Assembly: GCF_030816915.1 (NCBI RefSeq)
Contig: NZ_JAUSYN010000002.1
Span: forward strand, 3,981,501-4,045,500
DNA from: Streptomyces sp. B3I8
GTDB taxonomy: Bacteria; Actinomycetota; Actinomycetes; Streptomycetales; Streptomycetaceae
Reading direction: 5' to 3'
DNA: 64,000 nt
In this document: positions 24,821 through 33,983 of the stretch, one piece after another
Position numbering within the stretch: position 1 is the first letter of the stretch
Layout: every line of letters starts with the position of its first letter
The notes under the pieces: model-generated
Seen by the model: the letters and a program-made list of their open reading frames with translations, nothing else
Database searches by the model: none
Told to the model about the DNA's origin: nothing
Translations under genes and position numbers: made by a program

Positions 24821-25633
24821 TCAGTGCTCCAGGGCGTTGCTCATCTCGCTCTGCCAGTACGTCACCTTCAGCGAGTCGTCGACGAAGACGCCGCCCGAGG
24901 GCAGGGTCGCGGTGCCCATGGTGCCGTCGTCGAAGGGGATGCTCAGGGTCTTCACTGTGTGGCCGTTGCTGCCGCTGCCGTCGGCGGACGCCAGCGCGAC
25001 CGCCGCGTACCCGGAGCCGCCCGGGGCCAGCACCACCGTCGACTGCGGCTGGGACGCCTTGATGACCGGCGGTACGGACTGGGCGTCGCCGAACCTCGCC
25101 ATCGGGTAGGCGGGCAGGACGCAGGGCTTCGAGCCGTGGTTGGTGGCGGTGAGCAGCAGGTGGTTGAGCGGGCGGTTCACCTTCGAGGCGGTGAACCGCA
25201 CGGTGGACGAGGAGCACTTCGCGGGCTTGCCGCTGTCCTGCTTGCCGGCGCTTTGCCCGGCGCTCTGTCCGGAGGCGGAACTTCCCTTGCCGGAGCCCCC
25301 CGAGCCGGAGGCACGGGTACCGCTTCCGTTCGCGGAGCCGCTCCCGGCGTTCGCACCGCTCGTACCCTTCGAGGCGGAGGAACCGGAGTCGGTCCCCGAC
25401 CCGTCGGTACCGGACGACGTGTCCTGCAGGGCGGAGCTGCCCGCCGAGGTGTTCGACGAGGTGCCCGACGAGGTCGAGCCGGCCGAGCTGGTCTGCGTAC
25501 CGGTGCCGTCCTCACAGGCCGTCAGGGCGAACGCGGCCACCGCGATCGTGGCGGCCGCCAGCAGCCGGGTGCGGGGGGTGCGGAAGGAGGCGCGGGAGGC
25601 GGTGCGGGAAGCGGTGCGGGTACGAGCGGACAT
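24821..25633 (-). CDS. DUF4232 lipoprotein with Ser/Gly-rich linker
   Basis: The 270-residue protein has a basic N-terminus and a lipoprotein signal ending FALTAC (lipid-modified Cys at about residue 40). A 100-residue linker made almost only of Ser, Gly, Thr and Ala follows. The C-terminal domain runs from AKCSSSTVRF through NHGSKPCVLPAYPM to TYWQSEMSN. It matches DUF4232, a beta-sandwich family found on the outside of actinobacterial cells, with two Cys likely forming a disulfide. It is divergent from a membrane-anchored helix-turn-helix protein 213 bases away, which may control it. The function is unknown. Confidence 0.85.
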   Translation of the reverse strand: MSARTRTASRTASRASFRTPRTRLLAAATIAVAAFALTACEDGTGTQTSSAGSTSSGTSSNTSAGSSALQDTSSGTDGSGTDSGSSASKGTSGANAGSGSANGSGTRASGSGGSGKGSSASGQSAGQSAGKQDSGKPAKCSSSTVRFTASKVNRPLNHLLLTATNHGSKPCVLPAYPMARFGDAQSVPPVIKASQPQSTVVLAPGGSGYAAVALASADGSGSNGHTVKTLSIPFDDGTMGTATLPSGGVFVDDSLKVTYWQSEMSNALEH

Positions 25634-25846
25634 GGCTGAACTCCTGTAGGGCGAGGGGGAACCGGGTGCCGCTCGACCGGGTGCCGGGAGCGGCGTGCTT
25701 GGATGACCACAGCTTGGGTCAGCAGTCGTCCCAGTGGCCACAGCCGCCGCCGGATACGGGACAATGGAACGCCAAGAGTGGCCCTGACCTGGGGGAACAG
25801 TGATCGGCTGGAATGCGCGTCCGGGACGCGAGGAGAGGGAGAAACG

Positions 25847-27265
25847 GTGGCGGGGGACGATTTCGCCGAACTGCTGCGCACGCTGAAGGAGCGTTCGGGG
25901 CTCAGTTACGGGGTGCTCGGCAAACGACTGCACATGAGTGCCTCGACGCTGCACCGGTATGTGAACGGTGACGTCGTACCGGTGGAGTACGCGCCCGTCG
26001 AGCGCCTGGCCCGCGTGTGCCGGGCGACGCCCGAGGAACTCCTCGAACTGCACCGCCGGTGGGTGCGGGCGGACGCGCTGCGCGGAGTGAAGGGGGAGGC
26101 GGGGACGGGGACGAGTCCGGGTCCGGGGACAGCTTCTTCTGCGGCGCCGGATGCCGCGAAGGCTCCGGAGGCGGCCGCCCCCGCCGAGGCTCCGAAGACC
26201 GCGAGTGCCCCGGCTGCGTCGGACGTGCCCGACACCGCCGCCCCCGGAGGGACGGACGCGGACGCCGCCGCCAACCCTGACGCCGACTCCACCGTCTCCG
26301 AGTTCCACGATCCCGTCACCCGGCTCGCCCCCACCGGCTCCGGCTCGGGCGCCCGCCCCCGCCGCCCGCGGCGGACCGCGCTGCTCGCCGGGGGCGGGGT
26401 CGCCGCCGTCGCCGCCGTGGCGCTGCTCGTCAGCCTGCTGCCGGGCGACGGCGGCCGGGGGACCGGGGACACGAAGGGAGCCGCGGCCACCGTCTCCTCC
26501 GAGCGCTCCCCCTCGCACGCCACCCGCAAGGCGTCCCGGAGCGCGAGCACCTCGCCCTCGCCGACCTCCTCCCGGAAGCACACGGCGTCACCGAAGGCCA
26601 CCACGTCCCGCGCCGCCGGTCCGGGCGGCTCGGGCGGTTCCGGCGGTTCCGGTGAGTCCAGTGGCGTACCGCTCGCGGTGACCACCAACCCGTACTACTG
26701 GGACGCGCCCTGCGAGCAGTCCTTCCTGGTGGACCGCCGCCCGGAGAACGTCCCTCCGCCGCCCGTGCAGCAGAACGTCGTCGGCTGGATCACCCCGTTC
26801 GACGGGGTCGCCGCCGACAGCCAGATGGTCTCCCTCACCATCCAGGGCACGGGTCACGAGACCGTGGTCCTGCGCGAGCTGCACGTGCGGGTGGTGAGCA
26901 GCAACCCGCCGCTCGGCTGGTCCAAGTACGCGATGGGCATCGGCTGCGGCGGCGGGGTGGACACCAAGTCCTTCGACGTCTCTCTCGACCAGGGCAATCC
27001 GCTGGCCATGCCGATCGGGGGGCAGCGCAACTTCCCCTACCGGGTGAGCGAGTCGGACCCCGAGGTGTTCTTCGTCAACGCGCACACCAGCGGTCACGAC
27101 GTCCGCTGGTACCTGGAGCTGGACTGGTCCAGCGGCACCCGCAAGGGCACCCTCCGCATCGACGACCACGGCCGCCCGTTCCGTACGAGCGCGGGCGAGA
27201 AGTCCTACTACGCCTACGCGCTGACCGGTGACGGCGGCTGGGAACGGGTGGAGGACCCGACCTGA
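25847..27265 (+). CDS. helix-turn-helix protein with one membrane helix and extracytoplasmic domain
   Basis: This 472-residue protein begins with a Cro/XRE-type helix-turn-helix (LLRTLKERSGLSYGVLGKRL, then MSASTLHRYVNGDVVPVEYA, residues 8-47). An Ala/Pro/acidic linker follows, then one membrane segment (ALLAGGGVAAVAAVALLVSL) and a Ser/Thr/Arg linker. The final domain of about 190 residues (NPYYWDAPCEQSFLVDRRPE to the end) is outside the membrane and contains two Cys. GTG 25847 has AGGAGAGGG upstream. The layout suggests a one-component regulator that senses something outside and binds DNA inside, perhaps at its own divergent lipoprotein gene. Similar proteins are common in Streptomyces but unexplained. 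Confidence 0.75.
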   Translation: MAGDDFAELLRTLKERSGLSYGVLGKRLHMSASTLHRYVNGDVVPVEYAPVERLARVCRATPEELLELHRRWVRADALRGVKGEAGTGTSPGPGTASSAAPDAAKAPEAAAPAEAPKTASAPAASDVPDTAAPGGTDADAAANPDADSTVSEFHDPVTRLAPTGSGSGARPRRPRRTALLAGGGVAAVAAVALLVSLLPGDGGRGTGDTKGAAATVSSERSPSHATRKASRSASTSPSPTSSRKHTASPKATTSRAAGPGGSGGSGGSGESSGVPLAVTTNPYYWDAPCEQSFLVDRRPENVPPPPVQQNVVGWITPFDGVAADSQMVSLTIQGTGHETVVLRELHVRVVSSNPPLGWSKYAMGIGCGGGVDTKSFDVSLDQGNPLAMPIGGQRNFPYRVSESDPEVFFVNAHTSGHDVRWYLELDWSSGTRKGTLRIDDHGRPFRTSAGEKSYYAYALTGDGGWERVEDPT

Positions 27266-27301
27266 GCGACGACACCGGCAGGCACCGGCAGGGGTTATCA
27301 G

Positions 27302-27346
27302 GCTGACCCGCCGGCCGGCCGGCCGGCCCGCTGACCCGCCGGCCGG
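27302..27346. repeat. GC-rich direct repeat and possible terminator
   Basis: GCTGACCCGCCGGCCGG occurs at 27302-27318 and again at 27330-27346, joined by further GGCC units. The self-complementary CCGGCCGG cores can form several alternative hairpins between the convergent genes on either side. Confidence 0.55.
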
Positions 27347-27356
27347 ACCCGTCCGG

Positions 27357-28289
27357 TCAGCCGTTCGTGCCGAACCACGTCTCCGCCAGGATGTCCAGCC
27401 TCGGCTCCGCGGGGGTCGGCAACTCGCTGAAGTAGAACGGCAGATCGCAGTACAGGTGCAGCAGCAGGTACGCCAGCATCTGGTCCGGGTCGAACGGATC
27501 GCGTCCGTACGCCCGGAAGAACCGCCGCATCTGCCGCGGCTGCCCGTACGTGACGAACGCGCCGACGCTGGCGAAGTCGTACGCCGGGTCGCCGATCAGC
27601 GCCGTCTCGAAGTCGAACAGGCCCGTCAGGCGCCAGTTCTCGCGCGGTGCGACGGTCAGGTGTTCGCGCATGAACTCGGTGTGCAGCAGCACGCGTTCGT
27701 CCGTGACGGGCAGCCGTACCGAGTTCAGGAAGTCGGGGATCTGCTCCAGCCACACCCGGGGCACGGGCTTGGAGCTGTGCAGTTTCATGGCCTCCACGCG
27801 CCGCTGGGCGACGAAGTCCTCCCAGTCGAGCGGGGGGAGGGCGCCTTTCAGCGGGGTGATGTCCATCTTGTGCAGTGAGGCCAGCACCTCGCCGGCCTCA
27901 CTGATCAGCCGGTCCTTGTCGGCGGGCGGGATCCGGTGCCAGCCGCGGGCCATGTCGATGCCGGGCAGGCGCGTCATCATCACGTAGCGCCAGCCGTTCA
28001 CGTACTCGTTCGTGGTGATCAAGCGGGGCGTCTCGACGGGCAGCTGGCGCCACAGATGGTCGAGCACGACCGCCTCGAAGGAGGACTTCGAGGCCTGGAT
28101 GCCCGGGTAGAACTTGAACACCATGTCGTCCCCGACCGCGAACACCGGCAGGGAGCCGTCCTCGAAGTGGACCACCGGCGCCCCGTAGAGCCCCAGTTGG
28201 TGCACCAGTTCCCGGCAGGCGGCACGCACCAGTTTCTCGTCGGCGCACACCGCGTCCAGTTCGTCGAATGTGTCCACCTTGGGCAACAT
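27357..28289 (-). CDS. aminoglycoside phosphotransferase-like protein with altered catalytic loop
   Basis: The 310-residue protein has the APH/choline-kinase fold. Seen are a nucleotide-binding FAVGDDMVFKFYPG strand with Lys, a linker MMTRLPGIDMARGW, and a magnesium segment LTGLFDFETALIGDPAYDF, which is the DFE/DxD motif. The catalytic Brenner loop reads LLHTEFMREHL instead of HGDxxxxN, so the expected catalytic Asp is Glu and the Asn is His. Activity may be altered or lost. The ATG at 28289 gives MLPKVDTFDELDAV. It follows argS on the same strand, but the argS terminator hairpin lies between, so it is probably transcribed separately. The natural substrate is unknown. Confidence 0.8.
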   Translation of the reverse strand: MLPKVDTFDELDAVCADEKLVRAACRELVHQLGLYGAPVVHFEDGSLPVFAVGDDMVFKFYPGIQASKSSFEAVVLDHLWRQLPVETPRLITTNEYVNGWRYVMMTRLPGIDMARGWHRIPPADKDRLISEAGEVLASLHKMDITPLKGALPPLDWEDFVAQRRVEAMKLHSSKPVPRVWLEQIPDFLNSVRLPVTDERVLLHTEFMREHLTVAPRENWRLTGLFDFETALIGDPAYDFASVGAFVTYGQPRQMRRFFRAYGRDPFDPDQMLAYLLLHLYCDLPFYFSELPTPAEPRLDILAETWFGTNG

Positions 28290-28440
28290 GCGCGGCAGCT
28301 TACGACTCCCGGCGGCGTTCGTATGGAGAGAACAAGAGTTGTGTAGCTCGCCCGGGTTGTTCGTGCCCGAACCGCTTGCGCGGGTGCCGGAAACCGTGCT
28401 CACGGCGGGCAGGCCACCAGGACGACGGGTACGGGACGAC

Positions 28441-28473
28441 GGAGGGGCGGCACCGCCGCGGTGCCGCCCCTCC
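28441..28473 (-). terminator. argS terminator
   Basis: GGAGGGGCGGCACC (28441-28454) and GGTGCCGCCCCTCC (28460-28473) form a perfect fourteen-pair stem with a five-base loop. It lies 29 bases beyond the argS stop in the direction of transcription. Confidence 0.85.
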
Positions 28474-28501
28474 CCGTACGAACCGTGCGACCCCGTGTCG
28501 C

Positions 28502-30289
28502 TCAGAGCCGCTCGGGCGTCCGGATGCCCAGCAGCGCCATGCCCCGATGGAGCGTCCGCGCCGTCACGTCGCACAGGAAGAGCCGGTTCTCCACCTGCGC
28601 CGGCGACTCGGCCTTCAGCACCGGGCACTTGTCGTAGAACGTCGTGTACAGCGACGCGAGCTGGTACAGGTACGCGGTCAGCTTGTGCGGGGCGTACTCC
28701 GCCGCCGCGTCGGCGACCGTCTCCGCGAACGCGTCGACGTGCAGTCCGAGCGCCCGCTCCGCCGGTGCCAGTTCCAGCTCCGGGTGCGCGGCCGGGGCCA
28801 CGTCCCCCGCCTTGCGCAGGATCGACTGGATACGGGCGTACGCGTACTGCAGGTACACGCTGGTGTCGCCGTTCAGCGACACCATCTGGTCCAGGTCGAA
28901 CTTGTAGTCCCGGTTCGCCGACGTCGACAGGTCCGCGTACTTCACCGCGCCGATGCCCAGCTGGGCACCCCGCTCGGTGATCTCCGCCTCCGACAGCTCC
29001 CGCGCCTTCTCCCGGACGACGGCCGCGGCGCGCTCCACCGCCTCGTCCAGCAGGTCCACCAGCCGCACCGTCTCGCCCTCACGGGTCTTGAACGGCTTGC
29101 CGTCCGCGCCCAGCACCGTGCCGAACGCGAGCTGGTGCGCCGTGACGTCCTCGCCCAGCCAGCCGGCCCGGCGCGCGGTCTCGAAGACCATCTTGAAGTG
29201 CAGCGACTGCCGCGCGTCCACGACGTACAGCAGCGTGCTCGCCTTCAGCCGGAAGACGCGGTCGCGGATCGCCGAGAGGTCGGTGGCCGCGTAGCCGTAG
29301 CCACCGTCGGACTTCTGCACGATCAGCGGGACCGGGTTGCCGTCCGGGCCCTTGACGTCGTCGAAGAACACGCACAGCGCGCCCTCCGAGCGCACCGCGA
29401 CGCCGGACTCCTCCAACAGGCGGCAGGTCTCGGCGAGCATGTCGTTGTAGCCGGACTCGCCGACGATGTCCTCGTCCTGGATCTCCATGTCCAGCTTGTC
29501 GAAGACGGAGAAGAAGTAGATCTTCGACTCGTCGACGAACTTCTGCCAGGTGGCGAGCGTGTGCGCGTCCCCCGCCTGGAGGTCGACCACCCGGCGCCGG
29601 GCGCGGGTCCCGAACTCCTTGTCGGAGTCGAACAGCGCGCGCGCCGCCTTGTAGAGGCGGTCCAGGTTGGACATCGCCTCCTGGCCGCTCGCCTCGGACA
29701 CCTCGGACACCTCGGAGGCTTGGTGGTCCAGCTCCCCGGGGTGCTCGTCCAGGTACTGGATCAGCATGCCGAACTGGGTGCCCCAGTCGCCGATGTGGTG
29801 CCGGCGCACGACGTTCTCGCCGGTGAACTCCAGCAACTGGACCACCGAGTCGCCGATCACCGCGGACCGCAGATGGCCGACGTGCATCTCCTTGGCCACG
29901 TTGGGCTGCGCGTAGTCGACGACCGTCGTGCCCGGCCGCTCCGCGCGCGGCACGCCGAGCCGGCCCTCGGGGTCGGCGGCCCGTGCCGCGAGGTTCCGCA
30001 CGATCGCCCCGTCAGTGACCGTGATGTTCAGGAAGCCGGGCCCGGAGACCTCGACGTCCGCGATCACCTCGCCGCCGCCGGTCACGATGTGTGAGACGAC
30101 CTGCGTCGCCAGCTCCCGCGGGTTCGCCTTCTCCTTCTTCGCGAGCGCCAGGATCCCGTTGGCCTGGTAGTCCGCCCGGTCGCTTCGTCGCAGCAGCGGG
30201 TCCGCGCCGGCGGCCTGGGGCAGGGCGGCCGAGAGGGCGGACGACAGGTGCTGCTGGACGGAGTCGCTGAGGGACGTGACCGAGGTCAT
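28502..30289 (-). CDS. argS: ArgS, arginyl-tRNA synthetase
   Basis: The 595-residue class I enzyme charges tRNA-Arg. An N-terminal Add-1 domain comes first. The HIGH-type motif is [18 protein letters not shown], and [14 protein letters not shown] is the signature behind it. At the usual KMSKS position there is [14 protein letters not shown], the degenerate form seen in many ArgRS. A C-terminal DALR anticodon-binding domain ends in [13 protein letters not shown]. The ATG at 30289 matches the family start ([11 protein letters not shown]). It is divergent from lysS, with about 140 bases between the start codons. Confidence 0.97.
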   Translation of the reverse strand: MTSVTSLSDSVQQHLSSALSAALPQAAGADPLLRRSDRADYQANGILALAKKEKANPRELATQVVSHIVTGGGEVIADVEVSGPGFLNITVTDGAIVRNLAARAADPEGRLGVPRAERPGTTVVDYAQPNVAKEMHVGHLRSAVIGDSVVQLLEFTGENVVRRHHIGDWGTQFGMLIQYLDEHPGELDHQASEVSEVSEASGQEAMSNLDRLYKAARALFDSDKEFGTRARRRVVDLQAGDAHTLATWQKFVDESKIYFFSVFDKLDMEIQDEDIVGESGYNDMLAETCRLLEESGVAVRSEGALCVFFDDVKGPDGNPVPLIVQKSDGGYGYAATDLSAIRDRVFRLKASTLLYVVDARQSLHFKMVFETARRAGWLGEDVTAHQLAFGTVLGADGKPFKTREGETVRLVDLLDEAVERAAAVVREKARELSEAEITERGAQLGIGAVKYADLSTSANRDYKFDLDQMVSLNGDTSVYLQYAYARIQSILRKAGDVAPAAHPELELAPAERALGLHVDAFAETVADAAAEYAPHKLTAYLYQLASLYTTFYDKCPVLKAESPAQVENRLFLCDVTARTLHRGMALLGIRTPERL

Positions 30290-30433
30290 AGGAAGGGGTG
30301 CCGTTCTCCTCGAGGGATCGGATGGGCACGCCCAGTATCCCATGGGGGTAAAGCGGTTTTCCCGGTCGCGCCCAGGGATGGGAAGATGGAGACGCCCATC
30401 AAATGGACCGGAAATCAAGAGGACGTGCCGAAC

Positions 30434-32164
30434 GTGGCTCAGAGCAGCGAGACCACCGACTGGGTCTCCCGTTTCGCGGACGAGGTCATCGCGTCGTCGG
30501 AGCGCCGCGCCCCCGGGAAACCCGTTGTGGTCGCGTCCGGGCTCTCCCCGTCCGGCCCCATCCACCTGGGCAACCTCCGCGAGGTCATGACCCCGCACCT
30601 GGTCGCCGACGAGGTCCGCCGTCGCGGGTACGAGGTCCGGCACCTGATCTCCTGGGACGACTACGACCGCTACCGCAAGGTGCCGGCCGGCGTCCCCGGG
30701 GTCGACGAGACCTGGGCCGAGCACATCGGCAGGCCGCTCACCTCGGTGCCGGCGCCGCGCGGCTCGGCGCACCCCAACTGGGCCGAGCACTTCAAGGCCG
30801 CGATGACCGCCTCGCTGGCCGAGCTCGGCGTGGAGTTCGACGGGATCAGCCAGACGGCGCAGTACACCTCCGGCGCCTACCGCGCGCAGATCCTGCACGC
30901 GATGAAGCACCGCGGCGACATCGACGCGATCCTCGACCAGTACCGCACCAAGAAGACCCCCGCCAAGCCGCAGCAGAAGCAGCTGGACGAGGCCGAGCTG
31001 GAGGCCGCCGAGGGTTCCGGCGCCGCCGCCGAGGACGACGGCAGCTCCGGCAGCGCCGGCTATTTCCCGTACAAGCCGTACTGCGGCAACTGCGAGAAGG
31101 ACCTCACCACCGTCACGGCGTACGACGACGACACCACCGAGCTGTCGTACACCTGCACGGCGTGCGGGCACACCGAGACCGTCCGGCTCGACGAGTTCGA
31201 CCGCGGCAAGCTGGTCTGGAAGGTCGACTGGCCGATGCGCTGGGCCCACGAGGGCGTGATCTTCGAGCCGAGCGGCGTCGACCACTCCTCGCCGGGCTCC
31301 TCGTTCCAGGTCGGCAAGGAGATCGTCGGCATCTTCGGCGGCGAGCGGCCGATCGGCCCCATGTACGCCTTCGTCGGCATCTCCGGCATGGCCAAGATGT
31401 CGTCGTCGAAGGGCGGCGTGCCCACCCCGGCCGACGCCCTGCGGATCATGGAGCCGCAGCTGCTGCGCTGGCTCTACGCCCGGCGCCGGCCCAACCAGTC
31501 CTTCAAGATCGCCTTCGACCAGGAGATCCAGCGGCTCTACGACGAGTGGGACAGGCTGGCGGCCAAGGTCGCCGACGGCTCCGCGCTGCCGGGGGACGTC
31601 GCCGCGTACACGCGTGCCGTCGGCACCGCCGCCGGTGAGCTGCCGCGGACGCCGCGCCCGCTGCCGTACCGGACGCTCGCCTCGGTGGCCGACGTCACCG
31701 CAGGCCACCAGGACCAGGCGCTGCGCATCCTCTCCGACCTCGACCCGGCGCACCCGCTGCGCTCCCTGGACGAGGCCCGGCCCCGCTACGACCGGGCCGA
31801 GGCGTGGATCAACACGCACGTCCCGGCCGACCAGCGCACGATCGTGCGCTCCGAGCCCGACGCCGAGCGGCTGAAGTCGCTCGACGAGCGGGACCGGCAG
31901 TCGCTGCGGCTGCTGCTCGACGGACTGGACGACCACTGGTCGCTGGACGGGCTGACGCACCTGGTCTACGGAGTGCCGAAGGTGCAGGCGGGCTTCCCGG
32001 CCGACGCGACGCCGAAGGAACTCCCGGCGGAGATCAAGACCGCCCAGCGCACGTTCTTCGCGCTGCTGTACGAGCTGCTGGTCGGGCGGGACACGGGACC
32101 GCGGCTCCCGACGCTGCTCCTGGCGGTGGGCCAGCAGCGGGTACGGACGCTGCTGGGGGAGTAG
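30434..32164 (+). CDS. lysS: class I lysyl-tRNA synthetase
   Basis: This 576-residue protein is a class I LysRS, unlike the class II enzyme of most bacteria. [16 protein letters not shown] is the HIGH-type motif and [12 protein letters not shown] the KMSKS motif. CGNCEKD and CTACGHTE form a zinc-ribbon-like pair (about residues 218-250). The enzyme charges tRNA-Lys. GTG 30434 lies about eleven bases after AAGAGGA; another in-frame GTG at 30425 is too close to it. Streptomyces species are known to carry class I LysRS, sometimes with a class II enzyme elsewhere. Being back to back with argS, it may share promoter control. Confidence 0.93.
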   Translation: MAQSSETTDWVSRFADEVIASSERRAPGKPVVVASGLSPSGPIHLGNLREVMTPHLVADEVRRRGYEVRHLISWDDYDRYRKVPAGVPGVDETWAEHIGRPLTSVPAPRGSAHPNWAEHFKAAMTASLAELGVEFDGISQTAQYTSGAYRAQILHAMKHRGDIDAILDQYRTKKTPAKPQQKQLDEAELEAAEGSGAAAEDDGSSGSAGYFPYKPYCGNCEKDLTTVTAYDDDTTELSYTCTACGHTETVRLDEFDRGKLVWKVDWPMRWAHEGVIFEPSGVDHSSPGSSFQVGKEIVGIFGGERPIGPMYAFVGISGMAKMSSSKGGVPTPADALRIMEPQLLRWLYARRRPNQSFKIAFDQEIQRLYDEWDRLAAKVADGSALPGDVAAYTRAVGTAAGELPRTPRPLPYRTLASVADVTAGHQDQALRILSDLDPAHPLRSLDEARPRYDRAEAWINTHVPADQRTIVRSEPDAERLKSLDERDRQSLRLLLDGLDDHWSLDGLTHLVYGVPKVQAGFPADATPKELPAEIKTAQRTFFALLYELLVGRDTGPRLPTLLLAVGQQRVRTLLGE

Positions 32165-32295
32165 GGGTACGGCGTGTTGCCCCCTCCGGGGGGCTTCATG
32201 GCCCGGAAGGCGCCCTGCTCCCCGGGGGTGGGGGCGCCCTGGAGCTCGAAGGCTTGTGGGGGTCGGGCGGGTGCGGACGCGTCGTGGCCGGCCGC

Positions 32296-32350
32296 GCGGC
32301 TCCCCGCGCCCCTGACGCGGCGCAGCCCCGGCTCAGGGGCGGGGAACCGC
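32296..32350. repeat. Streptomyces dispersed intergenic inverted repeat, copy 2
   Basis: GCGGCTCCCCGCGCCCCTGA (32296-32315) faces TCAGGGGCGGGGAACCGC (32333-32350); they match apart from a two-base gap and one change. The arms resemble those at 7502-7564. Confidence 0.65.
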
Positions 32351-32400
32351 ACGGGGTGTGCCACCGGCGGTTGGCCGATGATGCGGCCTCCCTCGGGGTG

Positions 32401-32420
32401 CAAGGGGGCGGAGCCCCTTG
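32401..32420. terminator. small hairpin CAAGGGG/CCCCTTG
   Basis: CAAGGGG-GCGGAG-CCCCTTG is a seven-pair hairpin. The GGGGCGGAGCCCC core is a frequent companion of the preceding repeat and also has a relative near 7.57 kb. It lies 46 bases beyond the end of the minus-strand DUF2637 gene. Confidence 0.55.
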
Positions 32421-32465
32421 AAGGGACGAAGAGGGCGGGGGCGGCGGGCGCGAGAAAAACCGCCC

Positions 32466-33833
32466 TCAGGCGATGTGGTCGTCCTCCAGCTCCGCCGTAT
32501 GGCGATTGGTGAAGCGGGTGACCAGCCGCTTCGCCTCCTCACCCGCCAACCGGTTGCCGAACTCCGCCTCCACGTTGTCACCGAACTCCCGCGGCGTCGG
32601 ATAGCTCCCGTTGATCGACTGCTTGAACACCTGGTAGTACGAGTCCTCGTCCGGTTCCGCGGCGGGCGACGCGCCCCCCTCGCCCAGCTCCCGCGTCCGG
32701 TTCGGCCCCGCCGGGATCGGGAAACTCCCCGTCTCCTCCGGCGCCGGCGCCTCGAACTGCTCGGGCTGCTGCTCCTCGTACCACTGCTCGTACTGGTCCT
32801 CGGACCCGTACGCCGGGTCGTACGACGGGTCGTAGCCCCCCTGGTAGTCGATGTCGCGCGGCGGCCGGAACCACGGGCTCTGGGCGCCCTGGACATCGGG
32901 CGGCAACTGCTCCTCGTAGCCCTCGAAGCCCCCCGGCCCCTCGTACGCCTCGTACCCCCGGGGTTCCGGCCGCCCGAAGCCGTTCGCCTGCCCGGGACCG
33001 CCCCTCTGCCCGGCGCCACCCGCCAGTTCGGGCCGCCGGCCGCCGGACGGGGCCGCGCCCGCGACGGCACCCTCGCCCGCGCCCTGCTCCAACACCGACG
33101 CCGCCGCCGACGACGCCAAAGACACCGACGGCAGCACCGCCGGCTCGATCCCCGCCGCCGCGAGACCCGACGGCGCCGTCTGCGCCAGCGGCACCCCGTA
33201 CCGGGCCAGCCGCAGCGGCATCAGCGACTCCACCGGCGCCTTGCGCCGCCACGCCCGGCCGAACCGGGACCGCAGCCGCGCCTGGTACACCAGCCGCTCC
33301 TGCTCCAGCTTGATCACCTGCTCGTACGACCGCAGCTCCCACAGCTTCATCCGCCGCCACAGCAGGAACGTCGGCAGCGGGGAGAGCATCCAGCGGGTCA
33401 GCCGCACGCCTTCCATGTGCTTGTCGGCCGTGATGTCCGCGATCCGGCCGACCGCGTGCCGGGCCGCCTCCACCGACACCACGAACAGCACCGGGATCAC
33501 CGCGTGCATGCCCACGCCCAGCGGGTCCGGCCAGGCCGCCGCGCCGTTGAACGCGATCGTCGCCGCGGTGAGCACCCACGCGGTCTGACGCAGCAGCGGG
33601 AAGGGTATGCGGATCCAGGTCAGCAGCAGGTCCAGCGCGAGCAGCACACAGATGCCCGCGTCGATGCCGATGGGGAAGACGTAACTGAAGTTACCGAAGC
33701 CCTTCTCCAGGGCCAGCTTCCGTACGGCCGCGTACGAACCCGCGAAGCCGATCCCGGCGATGATGACGGCACCGGTGACGACCACGCCGATCAGCACCCG
33801 GTGCATCCGTGTCAGCTTCAGTGGCGCGGCCAC
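32466..33833 (-). CDS. DUF2637 membrane protein
   Basis: This 455-residue protein has four hydrophobic segments in its first 140 residues (including VLIGVVVTGAVIIAGIGFAG, FPIGIDAGICVLLALDLLLT and VIPVLFVVSVEAA). A cytoplasmic helical part (WRRMKLWELRSYEQVIKLEQ) and a long Pro/Gly/Glu/Tyr-rich disordered tail follow. A short conserved C-terminus reads EFGNRLAGEEAKRLV, then TRFTNRH. DUF2637 proteins resemble the Spd membrane proteins of Streptomyces plasmids and are often chromosomal. GTG 33833 has GGAGGGGAG seven bases upstream. The tail ends like a replication or transfer regulator segment, but the function is unknown. Confidence 0.8.
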   Translation of the reverse strand: MAAPLKLTRMHRVLIGVVVTGAVIIAGIGFAGSYAAVRKLALEKGFGNFSYVFPIGIDAGICVLLALDLLLTWIRIPFPLLRQTAWVLTAATIAFNGAAAWPDPLGVGMHAVIPVLFVVSVEAARHAVGRIADITADKHMEGVRLTRWMLSPLPTFLLWRRMKLWELRSYEQVIKLEQERLVYQARLRSRFGRAWRRKAPVESLMPLRLARYGVPLAQTAPSGLAAAGIEPAVLPSVSLASSAAASVLEQGAGEGAVAGAAPSGGRRPELAGGAGQRGGPGQANGFGRPEPRGYEAYEGPGGFEGYEEQLPPDVQGAQSPWFRPPRDIDYQGGYDPSYDPAYGSEDQYEQWYEEQQPEQFEAPAPEETGSFPIPAGPNRTRELGEGGASPAAEPDEDSYYQVFKQSINGSYPTPREFGDNVEAEFGNRLAGEEAKRLVTRFTNRHTAELEDDHIA

Positions 33834-33935
33834 CCTGACTCCCCTCCCTGTGCGTGTTGTTGCGCGGAACAGAGTGGCACACATGTGCGGGTGAACGGAC
33901 GCCCGGTCCGGAAGCCGCCGGGAACCGATGCGCGA

Positions 33936-33964
33936 GGGGCCCGGTCCGCGCCGGACCGGGCCCC
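33936..33964 (-). terminator. hairpin terminator of the upstream lipoprotein gene
   Basis: GGGGCCCGGTCCG (33936-33948) pairs with CGGACCGGGCCCC (33952-33964), thirteen pairs with a three-base loop. It lies 20 bases after the DUF3558-type gene ends and before the DUF2637 start. Confidence 0.8.
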
Positions 33965-33983
33965 TGGGAGGAGACGCGCAACC

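Larger units (their letters stand above)
32165..32465. other. intergenic region with dispersed repeat elements
   Basis: These 301 bases between the convergent lysS and DUF2637 genes hold no gene. They carry two repeat structures, described separately, that probably end transcription from both sides. Confidence 0.6.

Noticed and set aside
28502..31960. A 1152-codon open frame on the minus strand running through argS and across lysS
   Set aside because: Only the argS part has domains and codon use of a gene; the extension is antisense to lysS and is a product of high GC content.
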